DNA of 64,000 nucleotides from Dactylonectria macrodidyma (lineage: Eukaryota > Ascomycota > Sordariomycetes > Hypocreales > Nectriaceae). Below are positions 10,077 to 21,398 of the stretch, piece by piece. The position numbers and the translations under genes are program-made. The notes under the pieces were generated by a model. The model ran no database searches. It saw only the letters and a list, made by a program, of their open reading frames with translations, and was not told the DNA's origin. The number at the start of each line of letters is the position of its first letter. Position 1 is the stretch's first letter. Location of the stretch: positions 1,364,001 through 1,428,000 of the forward strand of contig JAGMUV010000003.1 of assembly GCA_020744425.1 (NCBI GenBank). Reading direction: 5' to 3'.

Positions 10077-12146
10077 TGTGGCGATGGCGAAGAACGGGAA
10101 GAAAGATAGAGGTCCGAAACGCGATGAGGAGGGCTAGGACGAAGTTATGAAGTGTGGCCCTGGGGAATGCGGAGCGTGGCGGCGGAGAGTGTGGGGGTAG
10201 ATTCGGCCGAGGGGAGAGTGATGGAGTCGATGCCGGCAACTGATCAACCACAACTTCACAATTATTTATGACGAATGATGATCACAGCCACAAGACGAAA
10301 ATGTTCCGTTGAAGGGAGGAAACGGAGAAGAAGGCGATGGCGCAAGGTCCTAGCGGGAGAACGATAAAGAAGTAATATGCACCCCAACAAAGCCAACGTC
10401 AGAATCTCAGCTGATACGTCACTGGCTTGAGTTTGCGACAGCTGGTTGCGACGGCCCCAACAGAGAGAGAAAGATGATGATGGAGAGAAAAAAGCCGCAG
10501 AGAGAGAGAAGAGATACAAAGTAGGGTCCAGACGGGAGGGATGACATGAATAAAAATACATGTACTCCGTACCTTCTGTGATCTGTGTGCCACCTTCCAC
10601 CACATCTACCCAGATGAGAACATCCGATAGGAAGGCGATCCAGCGATGTTCCCCGGCAGGTACCTTGGTTGGGCGGTACGTACCTCCGGGCCCGGCCCGC
10701 CGCATTATCCTGTCCTGCGGGCCCTGGCCTGTCTTTGCCTCGGCTTCGGCTGGCGGGGGAGTATCCGCTTCACCCTTTCTCCTCGTTCCCTCCCCACCAA
10801 AGGACCCAACATCACCGACCGACCGAGGCCGATTATTTTACATACCTGGTTACGCAGGCGGCTGACGGGTTTCCATCGTGGACCTATTGCCTGGTCTGGG
10901 CTTCGACTCCATATGCGCCCTCTCCCCTTTTGTCCCTCCCCCCGTTACCCCCCACTGGCTTGTGCGCCGTGGGGAAACCCTGGGACAATTCGCATCGTGG
11001 GGCGCAAGTTATGAAGCCCGAGAAGACTCCGGCGGGGAGAGGGCTGAAGTCGTCTATCCATGATGACTTACATCTCTTTGTTCCTAGGGCCTCTTTGCGA
11101 CCACGGGTGCGGCGGCCGGGCAGACGGATAAGGTCGGGTGCCGGACGCCGGAGGCTCGGGACTTGGAGATCGGTTGTATGTATTGCTTCACTGCGCGGAA
11201 GTGCAGCAGCGGAGGGTGGGTAAGGTATGACCGAGAAGGGTTGGTTGTGTGTGCCCAGATCGAGACGGCGCCATGTCACTTCTCGCTGTCATGCTCTCCC
11301 CTCGTCATATTTGGGTCACAACCCATGTGGCATCCTTTCCATCCCACCTATCCCATCCATGGCCGTGCGGTAACTGTATGGCCTCAGGGCTGAAGGGTAC
11401 CATCGGCCGTTCTGCCATGCCATCCGCCTGCAGGCACGCCGCCACAGCATCTCATTGCAGATCTTGTGGGAGACTACAAGTCATGATGGGCAAGGCATTC
11501 GCTCCTGGACCCTGGCCCCCATGGCCATGACCAACATTGCCCGTACGAATTCTTTGTGCTGCGGCTTCTGTCCCATGACCAATTACATCATCCAGTCATC
11601 CTTTCCGCGTAATCTGTGCATCAATTACATCGCATCTAACACTCCGTTTGCTCATGGTCAAGAGACCCACACCAGCTTGCTCCTCGTCTCACTAAGATTC
11701 TCACAATCACATGCAAAACACGTCTCCGTGACATGTGGACGAGCCATGGTTCGAGGACCCTCTATAATTCTATACTATGTATGAATTGTCCTGCACTGTC
11801 CTCCAAATCTACTCCTTTACACAGAGTCTTCATGCATTAGCAAAAGAGGTAGGTACTCATACATGTGGTACACAAAACAACGTGGGCTTATCACCTCCAC
11901 TGTGCCCCCGTCTACTTCCCCTAACCAGTCAAACACCCGCTACACCACGTAGCCCTCCAAAGAATCAATCCAAGACCATGGCCACGACGCCCGCTCTTCG
12001 AGGAACCCCCTGCCGTTACCGTGTAGCCCAATTCGTTTGCGTCTTTGCGAAGGTAACACATCTTGTACTCGCCGCCCGAACCTTCTATCAGGCCTCACCT
12101 TGAAGTCAATCCTCCTCTTTACACAAAATAGCAACAGTTTCCTCCT
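10077..12146. other. intergenic stretch, promoter side of the carrier gene; no gene supported
   Basis: About 2 kb without a supportable gene. The part next to 10076 is the carrier promoter and leader (minus strand). The copy of GTACTCCGTAC at 10562-10572 is one of three in the window. The end near 12146 should hold the 3' UTR of the zinc transporter. Confidence 0.5.
10207..10212 (-). promoter_or_regulatory. CCTCGG hexamer upstream of the carrier gene
   Basis: CCGAGG on the plus strand, CCTCGG on the coding strand, 131 bp upstream of the carrier start codon. CCTCGG is the core bound by the FarA/FarB zinc-cluster regulators of fatty-acid genes in Aspergillus nidulans. Two more copies lie at 10738-10743 and 10823-10828. 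A hexamer of this kind occurs by chance about every 2 kb on both strands together, so three within 750 bp is suggestive only. Confidence 0.35.
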
Positions 12147-13997
12147 CTAGAATGCCTTCATTGCTGCCAGTGATGTCGGTGTTGGTGCCGGTGTCGATCC
12201 TCCTCGCCTGACACACCAGCAAGTATTATCTCCTTCTCGTTCCACTTGAACGATGACATCCATGCCCTCATTCGAAAGATAGCTGCGCACCCTGTCTCGA
12301 ACGTCTTCTAGAGCCGCACCGCGAGCTGCCACCACGTGTACGACGCCGAGTAACTTGCCTCCAGTGGCACTTGCGCTGTGATCATCTCGCCAGAACTTGG
12401 GCGTCGAATAGCCCACAACTCCTCGCTGGTTGAGGATTCCACCCAACGTATTTCGCAGATTATACTCTGTGTCCTCGGGAATGCTCAACAACAGGCGCTT
12501 TGCTGACGAATAGACTAGGGGCTTGGAGGAGAGGAAGATGAGCACGGCGATAAAGCACGATGCCAGCGGGTCCCATCCAGCCCATCCCCAGAAGTGTGTC
12601 AGGACCGTAGACACAATGACAGACACGCTGCCAAGGGTATCTGCTAGGATATGGAGGTAGATGCCGTGCATATTCTCGTTGTCATGGCCGTGGCTGTGCC
12701 CTCCGCAGCCCCCTGAGCCGTGAGAGTGACCATGCGAATCGCCATGGTCGTGGTCATGCCCATGTGAGTGACCGTGCGAGTGGCCATGGTCGTGGTCATG
12801 TCCTCCATGATGATGGTGGCCAAAGGCCATCATTCCCACCAGGTTGACAACCAGACCAAGAGTGCTGACGACAAAAAGCTCGCCAAGTCGCTTTGTTTGG
12901 GTTCCGTCCCACAATCGCTCAAAAGCCTCGAAGGCAATCTCTAAACTGAGCAACCTGTAGTAGCGTTGTCAGTACTATTTCTTATCCGCCATTTTTGGGT
13001 GTAACTTACATGAGAAGGATGCCATTGGCGAATCCACTCAAAGTTTCAATCTTGCCAAAGCCGTATGGGAAACGCTGGCTTCGTGGCCACTTGCTCAGTA
13101 CGGCAGCCAACAGTCCTACCAACAATGCCACACAGTCGAAAAACATATGAATGCTGTCACTGAGAAGCCCAAGTGAATCGGTGACATAACCATAGAAGGC
13201 TTGCACTGTCATGAAGGAGAAGTTGAGCCTAGAAGCAGTGTATTAGCATTGATATTTGATACATCATAAGAACAGAGAAGAGCATACGCCATAAAATAAA
13301 ATATTCGTCTCGAGTCCTTTTCAATCATAATTGCATGGATGATCGGAAAGCGGGCGGTGTAGGGGAGAAGCATCCTCGTGACCAGGGATCTGTTAGCACT
13401 ATTTTCGTGCGAATCTGAATGCGAGTGGCTATGTCCATGATCATGGCCGTGGCTATGGCTGTGGTCGTGGTCGTGATGGTTGTGGTGATCGTGATCATGT
13501 CTGTCGGGCGGTGAATATGGCATTGTAGCCGTCTCGGGGCCTGGTGTTATTACACTTTTGCCACCCGGCGTCTTTTCTTGTGTCCAACCGTCCAAGGTAT
13601 TCAATGGCGGCGGAGGCAGCTTCTCCCTGGTGAGTGAGATACTGGAGTTGGGCAAGTTAGAACGCGTGTGCTTTCGGGCATGCCCGCGACGAGCTTGTGG
13701 TGAGAACCCATATCCATTATTTAGGTCGTGATCGTGCGTGTGTTCAAGCTCGTGGTCATGTTCGTGGTCGTGGTCGTGGTCGTGATCATGGTCGTGATTA
13801 TGACCGTCGTGCCCGTGAGCATGATCGTGGGAATCAACGTCTGGTCGCGAGGGGATGCTACCGTTCGACATGGTCGTTCTCAAGGCAGTCAACGACGGCT
13901 GCGAGTTCGTCCGTGTGTGGGCATGAAGGTGGTTTTGGTGTGCGTGAGGTAAGGCAGAGGAGGGAAGGGCGTATGAGGAAGCCATGGTGGCAGTCAA
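12147..13997 (-). CDS. MSC2: cation diffusion facilitator, MSC2/ZnT5-type zinc transporter of the early secretory pathway
   Basis: Exons 13997-13288, 13228-13010 and 12954-12147 encode 578 residues (577 codons joined in frame plus start). It moves Zn2+, usually in exchange for protons, into the ER/Golgi lumen. The N-terminal 215 residues are soluble and extremely His/Asp-rich, with two blocks of HDHD/HSHG repeats near residues 57-95 and 165-200. Transmembrane segments follow from about residue 237. The two metal-site motifs of the family are present: SDSIHMFFD (H264, D268) and HILADTLG (H411, D415). A second His-rich loop lies between them at about 355-402. The C-terminal part is the cytosolic domain (VVHVVAARGAALEDVRDRVRSYL). 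In yeast, Msc2 works as a heteromer with Zrg17; no Zrg17 gene is visible here. An alternative start is the Met four codons later (13985). The long multi-pass N-terminal region of yeast Msc2 is absent. Confidence 0.85.
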
Positions 13998-15562
13998 GTC
14001 GAAGTCGAATCGAGGCTGAGAGAGCGTTTGACCGCAAACGGGTTTGATGGGTGCAGCGTGAGGCTTGATGGCGCGGGTCGGTGGGTAGGTTTATTATCGG
14101 CGCAACAGTTGAGGAAGCGGGATTGCTCAAGCGTCCCCGCAAGCCAATTGCAACGTCATCAGCCGACAAAAGCGCCAAGTAATCTCGAGCAACGCGTGCC
14201 GCGATTCCGTGTCCACGGTCGAGGCAGTATGGGGGAGAGGTCGTGAGACGTCGCACTCTGTTGGAACTCGAGCTGTGGGAGGCGGGAGAAGGTTGGAGGA
14301 AGTACGAAGTAGAGACTGGACGTTGTTTGGCCTAGGCGGCGGCCGAGGAAACAGGAGAGATGGATGGAGCCAGATACCAGCACGTGGAGCTGGGACGACC
14401 AACCCGAAGCAGAAGCGATCAGCAGGTTGCGCGCGGGCGACCAGGGCAAGCGCTCGGGAGGCGAGCAATACCAGATCGATAGATGCTTCCTAAATGCTGA
14501 ATGGATTGGGCCCTGAAGTGAAACAATCTAAATCTCAGATGCGCTTGCAGAGGAGGAGAAGGGCGAACAGCCAAAGACATAGGATCGAGGTTGGGCTCCT
14601 CCATTCCTCTCATCCCGAAACCTCCAGTAGCTCCTCCACCATCCACTGTCCGGCTCCTCCTATTCCCAAAGCATGGATGTTAGCCACTGATGGTCCCCCT
14701 GCATGCGGCCGACTAGCCCGCTAAACTTTAGTGCTCCTAGCGTGCCTGGCGTGTCATAGCACCCCGCGGCACTGGCTGGAGCGTGTGCATGCCAAGCCGC
14801 AGGTTGCAAACAGTGAAGGGGCCTACCAGATTAGTGCATGGAAGACGCATCCTGCACACGCAAGCTCAAAGAATGCAACGACCCAATCGATGATGTTCAG
14901 CGGGGGCCTGTTTGGGATTTCCGGGGCAAACACCCCTGGCATCTGTCAATCTCTCATCTCCTGCGATGGAAGATGGTGGCTGCTCAATGGTGGCTGTACT
15001 GTTTGATGGATGGTCCGGACGGGATGATCCAGGCCAGCCGTCCAGGGTATTCAACGGGACACTCACTAACTCTGTACGTACGTGGTACCTGAGCACATGA
15101 GTTAGGAAGGTCGGTCAGTGCAGCCTGCGTCGTCGTATACCTTAGTATCTTGGCGGATCAATTGTCCCTGCAGCAGCTTGGCGGCAAAAGCTCCAGACCA
15201 CCACCGGGCCCGTCTGGGAAGGTCAATGGTTTACCATCCGTTGTTCGGACCCAAATAGGCCGTGCAGATGTCGTCACGTCGTGTCGCGTGCAACGTCGTT
15301 TGCTATCTTGCGTTGATTGATTGTTGCGTGTTCGGGGTCTTTTCTCGATTGCCTTTTTCCTCCGGGTATTACTACGTAAATACATGCAACTGAGGTGAAG
15401 CGTGGTGCGTGATGCGTGGTACGTGGGCGCACACATGTGGAACCTTGTGCAAGGACACCTAAGAGTGTTCGTCACAGCTTATCCCACCTCAACAACATCA
15501 CAACCATCACAGTGCGTCTGGGTTTTTGACCGCCGCCAGCGCCACAGCTGCCTCAGACAAGC
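13998..15562. other. divergent intergenic region
   Basis: This lies between the starts of the zinc transporter (minus) and ALG1 (plus), so it should hold both promoters. The part 14000-14500 is GC-rich and purine-rich on the plus strand, as a leader of the minus-strand gene would be. Around 15480-15562 the sequence is CA-rich, fitting the ALG1 leader. No gene is supported. Confidence 0.5.
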
Positions 15563-17095
15563 ATGACGCTTGCATTCATACTCTCCGCCGTCGCCGGCGG
15601 CCTCAGCTTCGTCGCCCTCCTCTACAGCTTGAAGGGCTTGGCCTGGCTCTTCGCCTGCATTCCAACCCGTTATCAGCCTGCGGAGAAGCCTGAGGATGAG
15701 CACATCCAGATCCTCGTCGTGGGCGATATTGGCCGAAGCCCTCGCATGCAGTATCATGCCATGAGTGTTGCCAAGCATGGAAGAAACGTCGACATTGTCG
15801 CCTACAAAGGTAAGTCATTCTGGATGGACATGCTCTAGAGCTTGCTTGGCACCATGCTAACAGCATAGTAGAGACGGCCAGGCATCCTGATCTCATTGGA
15901 AACCCCGGAGTCACCATGTATGCGCTCCCACCGCAACCGGAGGTGCTACAGTGGGGGACCTTGCCTTTCTTCCTAAACATTCCCTGCAAGGTTATCTGGC
16001 AGTTCTGGGGACTATTCTCCACGTTAATGTACTCCACGCCCCCAGCCCAATGGATCATCATACAGGTGAGAATCACTACCATCATTTCCTAATGCCGAAT
16101 ATCGAGACTCACAAAACGAACAGAACCCTCCCTCTATCCCTACCTTCCATGTCGTGCTTCTGGTCTCCCTCTTCCGGGGCAGCAAGCTTGTCGTGGACTG
16201 GCATAACTATGGATATACCATATTGGCCACCCAGAGCAAGTGGTATAAGCCTCTCGTTCCTATCTACAGATGGTATGAGACCTTCTTTGGGCGGTTTCTC
16301 GGTGACGCCAACCTTTCAGTTACGGATGCCATGGCTCTTCAGCTCAAGAAGAAGCCATTTAATGTCACGCACCCCGTCTACACGCTGCATGATCGACCAG
16401 CAGATGTATTCCAGCCTATCACTTTGGCAGCGGAGCGAAGGGCTTTCCTGTCAAGGTTGTCAGAGACAAAGGCTGACGCCAAGAAGATCATGGATGGAAA
16501 GGTGCGCTTGATTGTCAGCAGCACTTCGTGGACAAAAGACGAGGACTTTGGCCTACTCCTCGATGCTCTAGTATCATATGCCATTCCTACTTCAGACGAA
16601 GGCACAATTGCCGACACCCCACTGCCAGTTCTCGCCATTATTACCGGAAAAGGACCTCAGAAAGAATATTACCTCGAACAAATTAAAAGGCTTCAGGAGG
16701 AGGGCAAGCTTCCGGGTATCCGAGTCATTACTGCCTGGCTCTCTACCCGCGATTACGCCTCATTACTCGCTTGCGCCGACCTCGGCGTGTCCTTGCACAA
16801 ATCCAGCTCAGGTGTAGATCTTCCAATGAAGGTTGTGGACATGTTTGGCGCAGGTCTTCCCGTTGCGGCATACTCGGCATTCCAGAGTTTCGGGGAACTC
16901 ATCAAGGAGGGACAAAACGGCTGCGGCTTTGAGACTTCGGCTGAATTGACAGCCATCCTTCGGAGGCTGCTCGGTGCGAGAGGACAGGAGGAGCTGGCTC
17001 GGTTGAAGGATGGCGCCGTCCAGGAAGGTTCATTACGATGGGACGAGGAGTGGGATCGAGTGGTAGGTAAAGTCATTGGAGTTGTGGATCAGTAA
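15563..17095 (+). CDS. ALG1: beta-1,4-mannosyltransferase of dolichol-linked oligosaccharide synthesis
   Basis: Exons 15563-15809, 15872-16065 and 16124-17095 encode 470 residues, the usual fungal length. The enzyme adds the first mannose, from GDP-mannose, to GlcNAc2-PP-dolichol on the cytosolic face of the ER, an essential early step of N-glycosylation. An N-terminal membrane anchor (about residues 5-28) is followed by VVGDIGRSPRMQYHA, then VDWHNYGYTIL, both typical of ALG1 (GT33). Near the C-terminus HKSSSGVDLPMKVVDMFG is the sugar-nucleotide binding motif with the conserved Glu/Asp region. Joins were chosen because they restore YKETARHPDL and IIIQNPPSIP, which match the family. It is convergent with the E2 gene, 284 bp away. 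Confidence 0.95.
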
Positions 17096-17379
17096 GGAAT
17101 TAACCAAAGCCATCAAAAATGGGAAATTCGAAGTATCCATAACAACCCTCGTCTGTCCTGGTCATGGCGCCACGTTGAGAACCTTGAGAGAACCGCCGTT
17201 TCCATAACGTTGATGAATACGAAACACGCAATAGCTCCAGGACGCCACCCGAATGCTGGTCTGAGGATTAAATATTCGATGCCAGTCTCTTAATCTGAGT
17301 CCAACAGCCAACGCCGACACACAGTGACATCTCCTAGCTCGTTTGATTTTCTGGGACTCTGCCTCAAAACGGCAAAATC

Positions 17380-17969
17380 CTAATCCTCTCCCAGGCTCGC
17401 CCTCACGCACTGCCGGCACCGCCTTCGGAAATCCTTGTGCTGGCCCTCACGCTCCTCGCGCAACATCCGCGCGGCCTCGACGTTGGCTGGGCTCTCGTCG
17501 TTGGGGCTGTGGAACAGGCTGATGGTGCTGAGCAGTATGGTCCCCGGGTTTTGAACCGGGGTCCAGCGCTCCGCGGCGGCCTCGTAGCCGTATTCGTCCT
17601 CCTCGGGTGGATGCAGGATCGAGATGCACAGCTTTCCGTTCTCGTAGACGTTGGGATGAAAGGGGATCGGGTCTTGGAAGGTGAGCGAGGGAGGCATGTG
17701 CGGGTACGTGGGTGGGAAGACGAGGCGAGCGCGGAAGTTTCCTCCTAAAGAGCCGAGTTAGCCATGGATCGGAGGATGATTGTAGAAGCGGATGGATTCG
17801 CACCGCCATAGTATTTGCAGTCGTCGTTGATCATGAGCATCACCTCCCACTCGAAGATGTTGTTGTCATTGACTAAGCCACACGAGATGCCGGGTAAGTC
17901 CTTGCGTCTCTGCATCTCCCTGAGCTGCCGCTTCAGCAGCAATGCTGCTGATGAAGGGGTCGCAGCCAT
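17380..17969 (-). CDS. ubiquitin-conjugating enzyme E2, UBC15/UBE2G1-type
   Basis: Exons 17969-17804 and 17744-17380, intron 59 nt, encode 176 residues. The protein is an E2 enzyme that carries ubiquitin on a catalytic Cys. The UBC fold is complete: an N-terminal helix (LLLKRQLREMQ), the HPNVYENGKLCISILHPP active-site stretch with Cys95, and PNDESPANVEAA. The acidic insert EEDEYGYEAAAERW after the active site is the mark of the UBC7/CDC34/UBE2G class. The ending, with FRRRCRQCVRASL and no long acidic tail, fits fission yeast Ubc15 and human UBE2G1 better than Cdc34 or Ubc7. The frame is open upstream to 18263, but MAATPSS is the better start because E2 proteins of this class begin there. Confidence 0.9.
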
Positions 17970-18731
17970 GATGGAGGTACGGGATCCGATGATCGGGGGC
18001 AGCAGACGGAGACGAGGCTCGCACTCGTTGTTGCGGAGAGAAGCTGACGAGGGTATCTCAAAATGTGTGCGTTGGGTGTGGTGTGCAGACTGGCTGGTTA
18101 TAAGGAACCCGCCAATGTCGTAGAAGGTGGGCTGCTCTAGCTGATGTAGTGTGTGCTGGTGGTGGTGCATCTCACCTATCGCGTTGTGGTATGGTGGACT
18201 CGGTCTAGGACTCTCCAGGTTACCTACAGGCGGGGGCCGCACTCGGTCCAACAGCCCCGCCAACCATGATGACTGGGGAAAGGGCCGGATTGGCTCCCAA
18301 AATCTGCAGTGGAAGAAGCACTACGACCATGATGGACGATGAAGGGGCAACAGTGTAGCCGCGACCAGGTTCTGGGGTGGTTTTTTTTTCATCTGCTGAG
18401 GCTTCATTTGATCCTACATGTACACACGCCAGCCTTCGAAGGAAGAAGACACCACACACCCATGTATCTTACCTACTACGGGTTGCGGTCAGGGGTCTCC
18501 CCGACGAGTGGAGGGCGTCTACAGTGGGTGTAGCTACACCGACCTTTGTTATACCTAGCACAATCAGCCATGGCATCGCTTGTCCGGCTGGACGACACAA
18601 TGCCATGCCATCACGATCATCATCAGGGGTTCTCGACCGGTCAATGTACACCATCATGGTGGCCACAAAGAAAGTACGGGGTATCATAGGTTTTGCCCAA
18701 TATTATGTCCATTCGTCCGACTTGGGCCCCG

Positions 18732-19445
18732 TCACTTCTTGGACGTGCCAAACCCGGTGAAGCCCATCTGCGCCATCATGTCGTCCTCGTCGTGCTCGCC
18801 CTCAATTCGTAGATCCTCTCCGTACTCCGTCTTGACCTTGGCCGCCTCGTCCTGCTTCGCCCGCTTCTTCTCTACTTCGTCCCTGCGCTTCTGCCGCCGC
18901 TCCTCTGCCTCCTTCTCCATTTCCTCCTCCCGCAGTTGCAGCCGGTCTTGGAGGCTCGTCGCCTTCTCCTTCTCCAAGTCGTCCCGCCGCTGGATGTAGT
19001 ACTCGATTCGTTCGTGGACCTCGGCAGCCGTCGCCCGCTTCACCTCCGACGTCTGGCCCGTGTTGATCAGATGCTGAGGCGTGTTCAGATGCTCCACGTA
19101 TTGCTTGTTGTCCTTGAACGTTAGGTCGCAGGGCTCGCAGTAGAAACCGGCGCTGCGGCCGCGCTTCCCGACGCCTGCACCGGCGGGGATGAGCTGTGTC
19201 TTCCCGACTTGCGCCGTAAGGTCGATGATGTTGCGCCTCGCTGATGTGTATGTCTCGTTTCCCGTCATCGGTTTGTGGTATTTCTTGCCAGCGAGCTTAG
19301 CCTCGTAGCGGGCCTTGCCTTCCTCCTTCTCCTTAGCCTCGCGCTCCTTAGCCTTGGCGGCATACTCGTCGAGGTCCCAAGTTTTCCGGAAGTCGGTATC
19401 GCCAGCCGGGGCGCTATAGGCGCCGCCCTTCTTTGAGTCGGCCAT
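18732..19445 (-). CDS. SNU23: U4/U6.U5 tri-snRNP component SNU23 (ZMAT2 family)
   Basis: A single exon of 237 residues. SNU23 belongs to the spliceosomal B complex and acts near the U6 ACAGAGA region and the 5' splice site before activation. The N-terminal WDLDEYAAKAKERE segment and the U1-type C2H2 zinc finger (C103, C106, H119, H125, in FYCEPCDLTFKDNKQ...) are both diagnostic of ZMAT2/SNU23. A long charged coiled coil follows (about residues 145-205), and the end GEHDEDDMMAQMGFTGFGTSKK is typical. It shares a promoter region of 230 bp with the divergent DPH5. Confidence 0.93.
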   Translation of the reverse strand: MADSKKGGAYSAPAGDTDFRKTWDLDEYAAKAKEREAKEKEEGKARYEAKLAGKKYHKPMTGNETYTSARRNIIDLTAQVGKTQLIPAGAGVGKRGRSAGFYCEPCDLTFKDNKQYVEHLNTPQHLINTGQTSEVKRATAAEVHERIEYYIQRRDDLEKEKATSLQDRLQLREEEMEKEAEERRQKRRDEVEKKRAKQDEAAKVKTEYGEDLRIEGEHDEDDMMAQMGFTGFGTSKK

Positions 19446-19675
19446 TGTGGTTGAGGAATTGAGGTTGCGAGGTGAACACGGTCAGCCTTGTCCCATGCGA
19501 AAAGTTGGGGTTGCCATGGCGCGCCTGGACAGGACTCGTCGACAGGGGTAGTTGGCATGACGCTGGACGCGGAACGCTAAAAAAAAAGTACCCCGCCGCG
19601 GGGCATCTTTTTCTCGACTGACTGCGACTCGAATTTTCAACTCGCGATCACACTGCAATACACGACACCGGCAAA
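19446..19675. promoter_or_regulatory. compact divergent promoter SNU23 / DPH5
   Basis: Only 230 bp separate the two start codons, so both genes must be driven from this stretch. It contains an A-run at 19578-19587 next to a GC-rich segment. No specific factor site is recognised. Confidence 0.6.
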
Positions 19676-20639
19676 ATGTTGTACCTAGTGGGACTTGGGC
19701 TTTCCGACGAGACGGATATCACCGTCAAGGGGCTCGAGATAGCCAAGAATGCTTCCAGAGTCTATCTTGAAGCCTACACCAGCATCCTACTCGTGGACCA
19801 GTCTATCCTTGTAAGGGCACAATAGTCAACCGTTTGGGAAGCTTTGCTAACGGCCAGTAGGAAGCTTACTATGGACGCTCAATCATAGTTGCCGATCGTG
19901 AGATGGTCGAATCAAACAGTGACGAGATTCTTCGAAATGCGCAGAACGAGGACGTAGCCTTTCTGGTTGTCGGAGATCCCTTTGGGTATGTTGCTGAGCT
20001 TGGGCTTCAAGCCTCATTTGCTAACTTTCTGGAAGTGCTACAACCCATACCGACCTTGTCTTGCGCGCCCGAGAACTCGAGATCCCCGTCCGAACCGTGC
20101 CTAATGCCTCCATCATGTCTGGAATCGGTGCCTGTGGCTTGCAGCTCTACAACTTTGGACAAACCGTATCCATGGTCTTCTTCACGGAAACTTGGAAGCC
20201 AGCGTCATTCTACGATCGGATAAAGGAAAACCGCGACATTGGCCTACACACACTGGTTTTGGTGGATATCAAAGTCAAGGAGCAAAGCCTAGAGAACATG
20301 GCCCGGGGAAGATTGATTTACGAGCCGCCTCGCTACATGACAGTGGGCCAATGCGCTCAGCAGATGCTTGAGATCGAGGATGAACGCAAGGAGGCTGTGT
20401 ACACCAAGGACAGCTTGGCTATTGGCGCCGCTCGAGTAGGGGGCAAGACCGAGAAATTTGTTGCTGGTACACTGGAGGAGCTTTGCTCTACGGATGACGA
20501 ACTTGGTCCACCGCTGCACAGCTTGGTTCTATTAGGTCGGAGGACACACGAATTGGAGCATGATTACGTGCGACAATTTGCCGTGGACAAAGAGAAATGG
20601 ACCAGGCTGTGGAATGCCGAGTACGGGAAGCAGCTATAG
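19676..20639 (+). CDS. DPH5: diphthine methyl ester synthase
   Basis: Exons 19676-19810, 19861-19985 and 20036-20639 encode 287 residues, the family length. It transfers four methyl groups from S-adenosylmethionine to the modified histidine of elongation factor 2, forming diphthine methyl ester on the way to diphthamide, in the cytosol. The start [21 protein letters not shown] is nearly invariant in eukaryotic DPH5. [18 protein letters not shown], restored by the second join, binds SAM, and [27 protein letters not shown] is the family signature. Both introns are about 50 nt. It is convergent with the BLI-3 gene, with only 74 bp between stop codons, so the 3' UTRs probably overlap. Confidence 0.95.
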
Positions 20640-20713
20640 ATGCTTGCATTGATGTGCACTGATGGTGCCAATACTAAAATTCCTATCATACAAATGAAGC
20701 CCATTCACACTTC

Positions 20714-21398
20714 CTACGCTGCCTGAGCGTTGCGCCAAGATTGAACATCGGCCTCGGTGATTTCCCGAAGGTTGTTGACTTGTGCGGGCTTGCCCGTGAT
20801 GGTGCTCGTGGCGATCTCAGCGGCACGGGTTAAGATGTTCTTGGCCGCCAGCATGTACGTCGCAGACACCATCTTGACCTGGATCATTCCGATGCGAGGG
20901 TCGTCTTCGGAACCGTCATGCTTCCCATCACCCAAATCGCCAAGCCAGGCCTTGAGTACCGGGCTGTAATGCTGCTTCACCAGAGCGCGGTCGGTTTTGA
21001 TAGATGCGGTACCCGCAATCGACGCCCACTCGCCAGAGGAGTTGATAAAGGCAATGTTGACATGAGAGTCGGCGGCGAGATCGTCCGTTTTACCGGATTC
21101 CGTGTTGGTGTGGAAGAGAAGGTCGATACCACCAGTCTCCTAATGCCAGTTCAGAACCTCATTCACCTGCAAAGGTATGGGAATGGGGTAGAGTCAAACT
21201 CACAGTTGCGGCTAGGGCCATGCAACGAGAGACCAGGTTTCCCGACGAAGCGTTTCGAGTCGTCATCATACTGAACTTGCACTTGTTCATAAATTCAGCC
21301 AGGTCCTCGATCTTGGTGTTAAGGCCGGCATCGTCCTTGTTGGCCGCCTTGTAGGGGTCTGCGGGTGCATCACCGGTTGTGGTGTTGGAGAAAGACAT
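20714..21398 (-). CDS. bli-3: BLI-3 family protein (pyridoxamine 5'-phosphate oxidase-like split-barrel)
   Basis: Exons 21398-21204 and 21139-20714, intron 64 nt, encode 206 residues. The protein resembles the blue-light-inducible BLI-3 of Neurospora and the bacterial general stress protein 26 family: a flavin- or PLP-binding split-barrel whose reaction is not established. Visible landmarks are NKCKFSMMTTRNASSGNLVSRCMA, FHTNTESGKTDDL after the join, SHVNIAFINSSGEWASIAGTA, and WLGDLGDGKHDGSEDDPRIGMI. A Gly/Asp-rich loop and a C-terminal helical extension are typical of the fungal form. Light control is known for the Neurospora gene; nothing in the sequence here proves it. Confidence 0.88.
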
